NCBI RefSeq assembly: GCF_004912195.1
Contig: NZ_STGW01000001.1
Location: forward strand, 176,967 to 240,966
DNA: 64,000 bases
Source: Nocardioides caeni
Lineage (GTDB): Bacteria; Actinomycetota; Actinomycetes; Propionibacteriales; Nocardioidaceae
Reading direction: 5' to 3'
A model generated the notes under the pieces. The model saw only the letters and a program-made list of their open reading frames with translations, did no database searches and was not told the origin of the DNA. The translations under genes and the position numbers were made by a program. Shown one piece after another: positions 63,183-64,000 of the stretch. Numbering within the stretch: position 1 is the stretch's first letter; each line of letters opens with the position of its first letter.

Positions 63183-64000
63183 ATGTCGTCCGCGGAGCTC
63201 AGTGAGCGACTGCTCGGCGCGCTCGATCCCGAGCAGCGCGAGGTGGCGGAGGCCCTTCGGGGGCCAGTGCGGGTCCTCGCCGGAGCCGGCACCGGCAAGA
63301 CGCGTGCGATCACGCACCGCATCGCCCACGGCGTCATGACCGGCGTCTACGCGCCCACCGAGGTCCTGGCGGTGACCTTCACGACCCGGGCCGCTGGAGA
63401 GCTGCGCGGCCGCCTGCGCGCCCTGGGTGCGCCGGGTGTGCAGGCGCGCACCTTCCACAGCGCGGCGCTGCGCCAGCTGCGCTACTTCTGGCCGCACGTG
63501 CACGGCACGGAGCTGCCCGAGCTGGTCGAGTCCAAGCTGCCGATGGTCGGTGCCGCCTGCCGCAGCCTCGGGCTGCCGACCGATCCGGCCGTGCTGCGCG
63601 ACCTCGCCTCGGAGATCGAGTGGGCCAAGGTCAGCAACGTCTCCTCCGACACCTATGTCGCCGTTGCCGCGGAGCGCGCCCGCTCGGTCGGCAGCCTGGA
63701 GCCGGCGGCCGTGGCGCGGGCGATGTCGTCCTACGAGGACGTCAAGCGCGACCAGGGCCGGATGGACATGGAGGACGTGCTGCTGCTCACCGCCGGCCTG
63801 CTCGACGCCGACGAGCGGGTCGCGGCGCAGGTGCGCCGGCAGTACAAGTGGTTCGTCGTCGACGAGTTCCAGGACGTCTCGCCGATCCAGTCCGCGCTGC
63901 TCGACCTGTGGCTGGGCGGTCGCGACGAGCTGTGCGTGGTGGGCGACCCCGCGCAGACGATCTATTCGTTCGCAGGTGCCGATGCGTCGTACCTGCGCGC
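63183..64000 (+). CDS. uvrD2: UvrD2-type superfamily 1 DNA helicase, N-terminal part
   Basis: The gene runs off the window; 272 residues are visible. Walker A is VLAGAGTGKTRAITHRIA (31-48), followed by VLAVTFTTRAAGELRGRL (motif Ia), FHSAALRQLRYFWPH, Walker B WFVVDEFQDVSPIQS and motif III GDPAQTIYSFAGADASYL. Wording and position next to the mycoredoxin and nudC genes fit UvrD2 (Rv3198c), a 3'-5' helicase of DNA repair whose HRDC and zinc domains would lie beyond the window. The ATG follows a full AGGAGGTG ribosome site. Confidence 0.93.
   Translation, partial: MSSAELSERLLGALDPEQREVAEALRGPVRVLAGAGTGKTRAITHRIAHGVMTGVYAPTEVLAVTFTTRAAGELRGRLRALGAPGVQARTFHSAALRQLRYFWPHVHGTELPELVESKLPMVGAACRSLGLPTDPAVLRDLASEIEWAKVSNVSSDTYVAVAAERARSVGSLEPAAVARAMSSYEDVKRDQGRMDMEDVLLLTAGLLDADERVAAQVRRQYKWFVVDEFQDVSPIQSALLDLWLGGRDELCVVGDPAQTIYSFAGADASYLR

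Overview
The window is chromosomal DNA from a high-GC actinobacterium, most likely a Nocardioides-type member of the Propionibacteriales. That placement is inferred from gene content, from dense GTG starts with 4-base GTGA/ATGA overlaps, from leaderless -10 boxes, and from typical actinobacterial families (SigE-RseA-HtrA, AdnAB, mycoredoxin, DUF3107, DUF3117, NAD-dependent large glutamate dehydrogenase). There are no rRNA or tRNA genes, CRISPR arrays, insertion sequences or prophage signs. Most of it is core genome, and several blocks follow mycobacterial gene order.

Region by region. 1-2.3 kb holds the end of a PBP2 gene and rodA (cell elongation). 2.5-6.8 kb has a thioesterase and, divergently, ileS behind a complete T-box riboswitch. 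6.9-10.9 kb runs dapE, a LOG-family protein, a DivIVA-like protein, DUF3117 and leucyl aminopeptidase. 10.9-14.4 kb is an O-methyltransferase divergent from sigE, rseA and htrA (envelope stress), as in mycobacteria. 14.5-18.5 kb holds a BldC/excisionase-like regulator, an orphan CpaB-like/CpaE-like pair, and an unrecognised multipass membrane protein coupled to a small cupredoxin-like lipoprotein. 18.7-21.3 kb has a wax-ester synthase/DGAT homologue, a 52-residue membrane peptide and two tandem DUF2505 genes. 21.4-26.4 kb is an NAD-glutamate dehydrogenase broken by one missing base. 26.4-30.4 kb is an ABC-2 exporter and a cation/proton antiporter.

30.4-41.8 kb is the most unusual part: nine genes in four operons arranged as two divergent pairs. 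They encode two Ser/Thr kinases, a PP2C phosphatase, a TerY-like VWA protein, two FHA-domain proteins (one fused through a membrane segment to a trypsin-like protease), a Rossmann-fold oxidoreductase, a four-helix membrane protein and a single-pass protein with a long extracellular domain. The VWA, PP2C and zinc-ribbon kinase together resemble the TerY-P triad known from bioinformatic work on tellurite-resistance-type stress systems. Here it is combined with phosphothreonine readers and a membrane protease, which suggests an envelope phospho-signalling pathway.

41.9-44.7 kb is a non-homologous end-joining locus: ku divergent from separate ligase and polymerase genes in place of one fused LigD. 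44.9-51.7 kb holds a small unknown gene, a second PP2C, DUF3107, a TetR regulator, a MoeB-rhodanese protein, a secreted M6 metalloprotease and an alkyltransferase-like protein. 51.7-54.8 kb has thiol peroxidase and a very large membrane protein. 55.4-64 kb is adnA-adnB-nudC, mycoredoxin and the start of uvrD2, matching the Rv3202c-Rv3198c order of Mycobacterium tuberculosis.

At least six genes (O-methyltransferase, gdh, ku, the 44.9 kb gene, tetR, nudC) have a TANNNT box ending six or seven bases before the start codon and are predicted to be leaderless.
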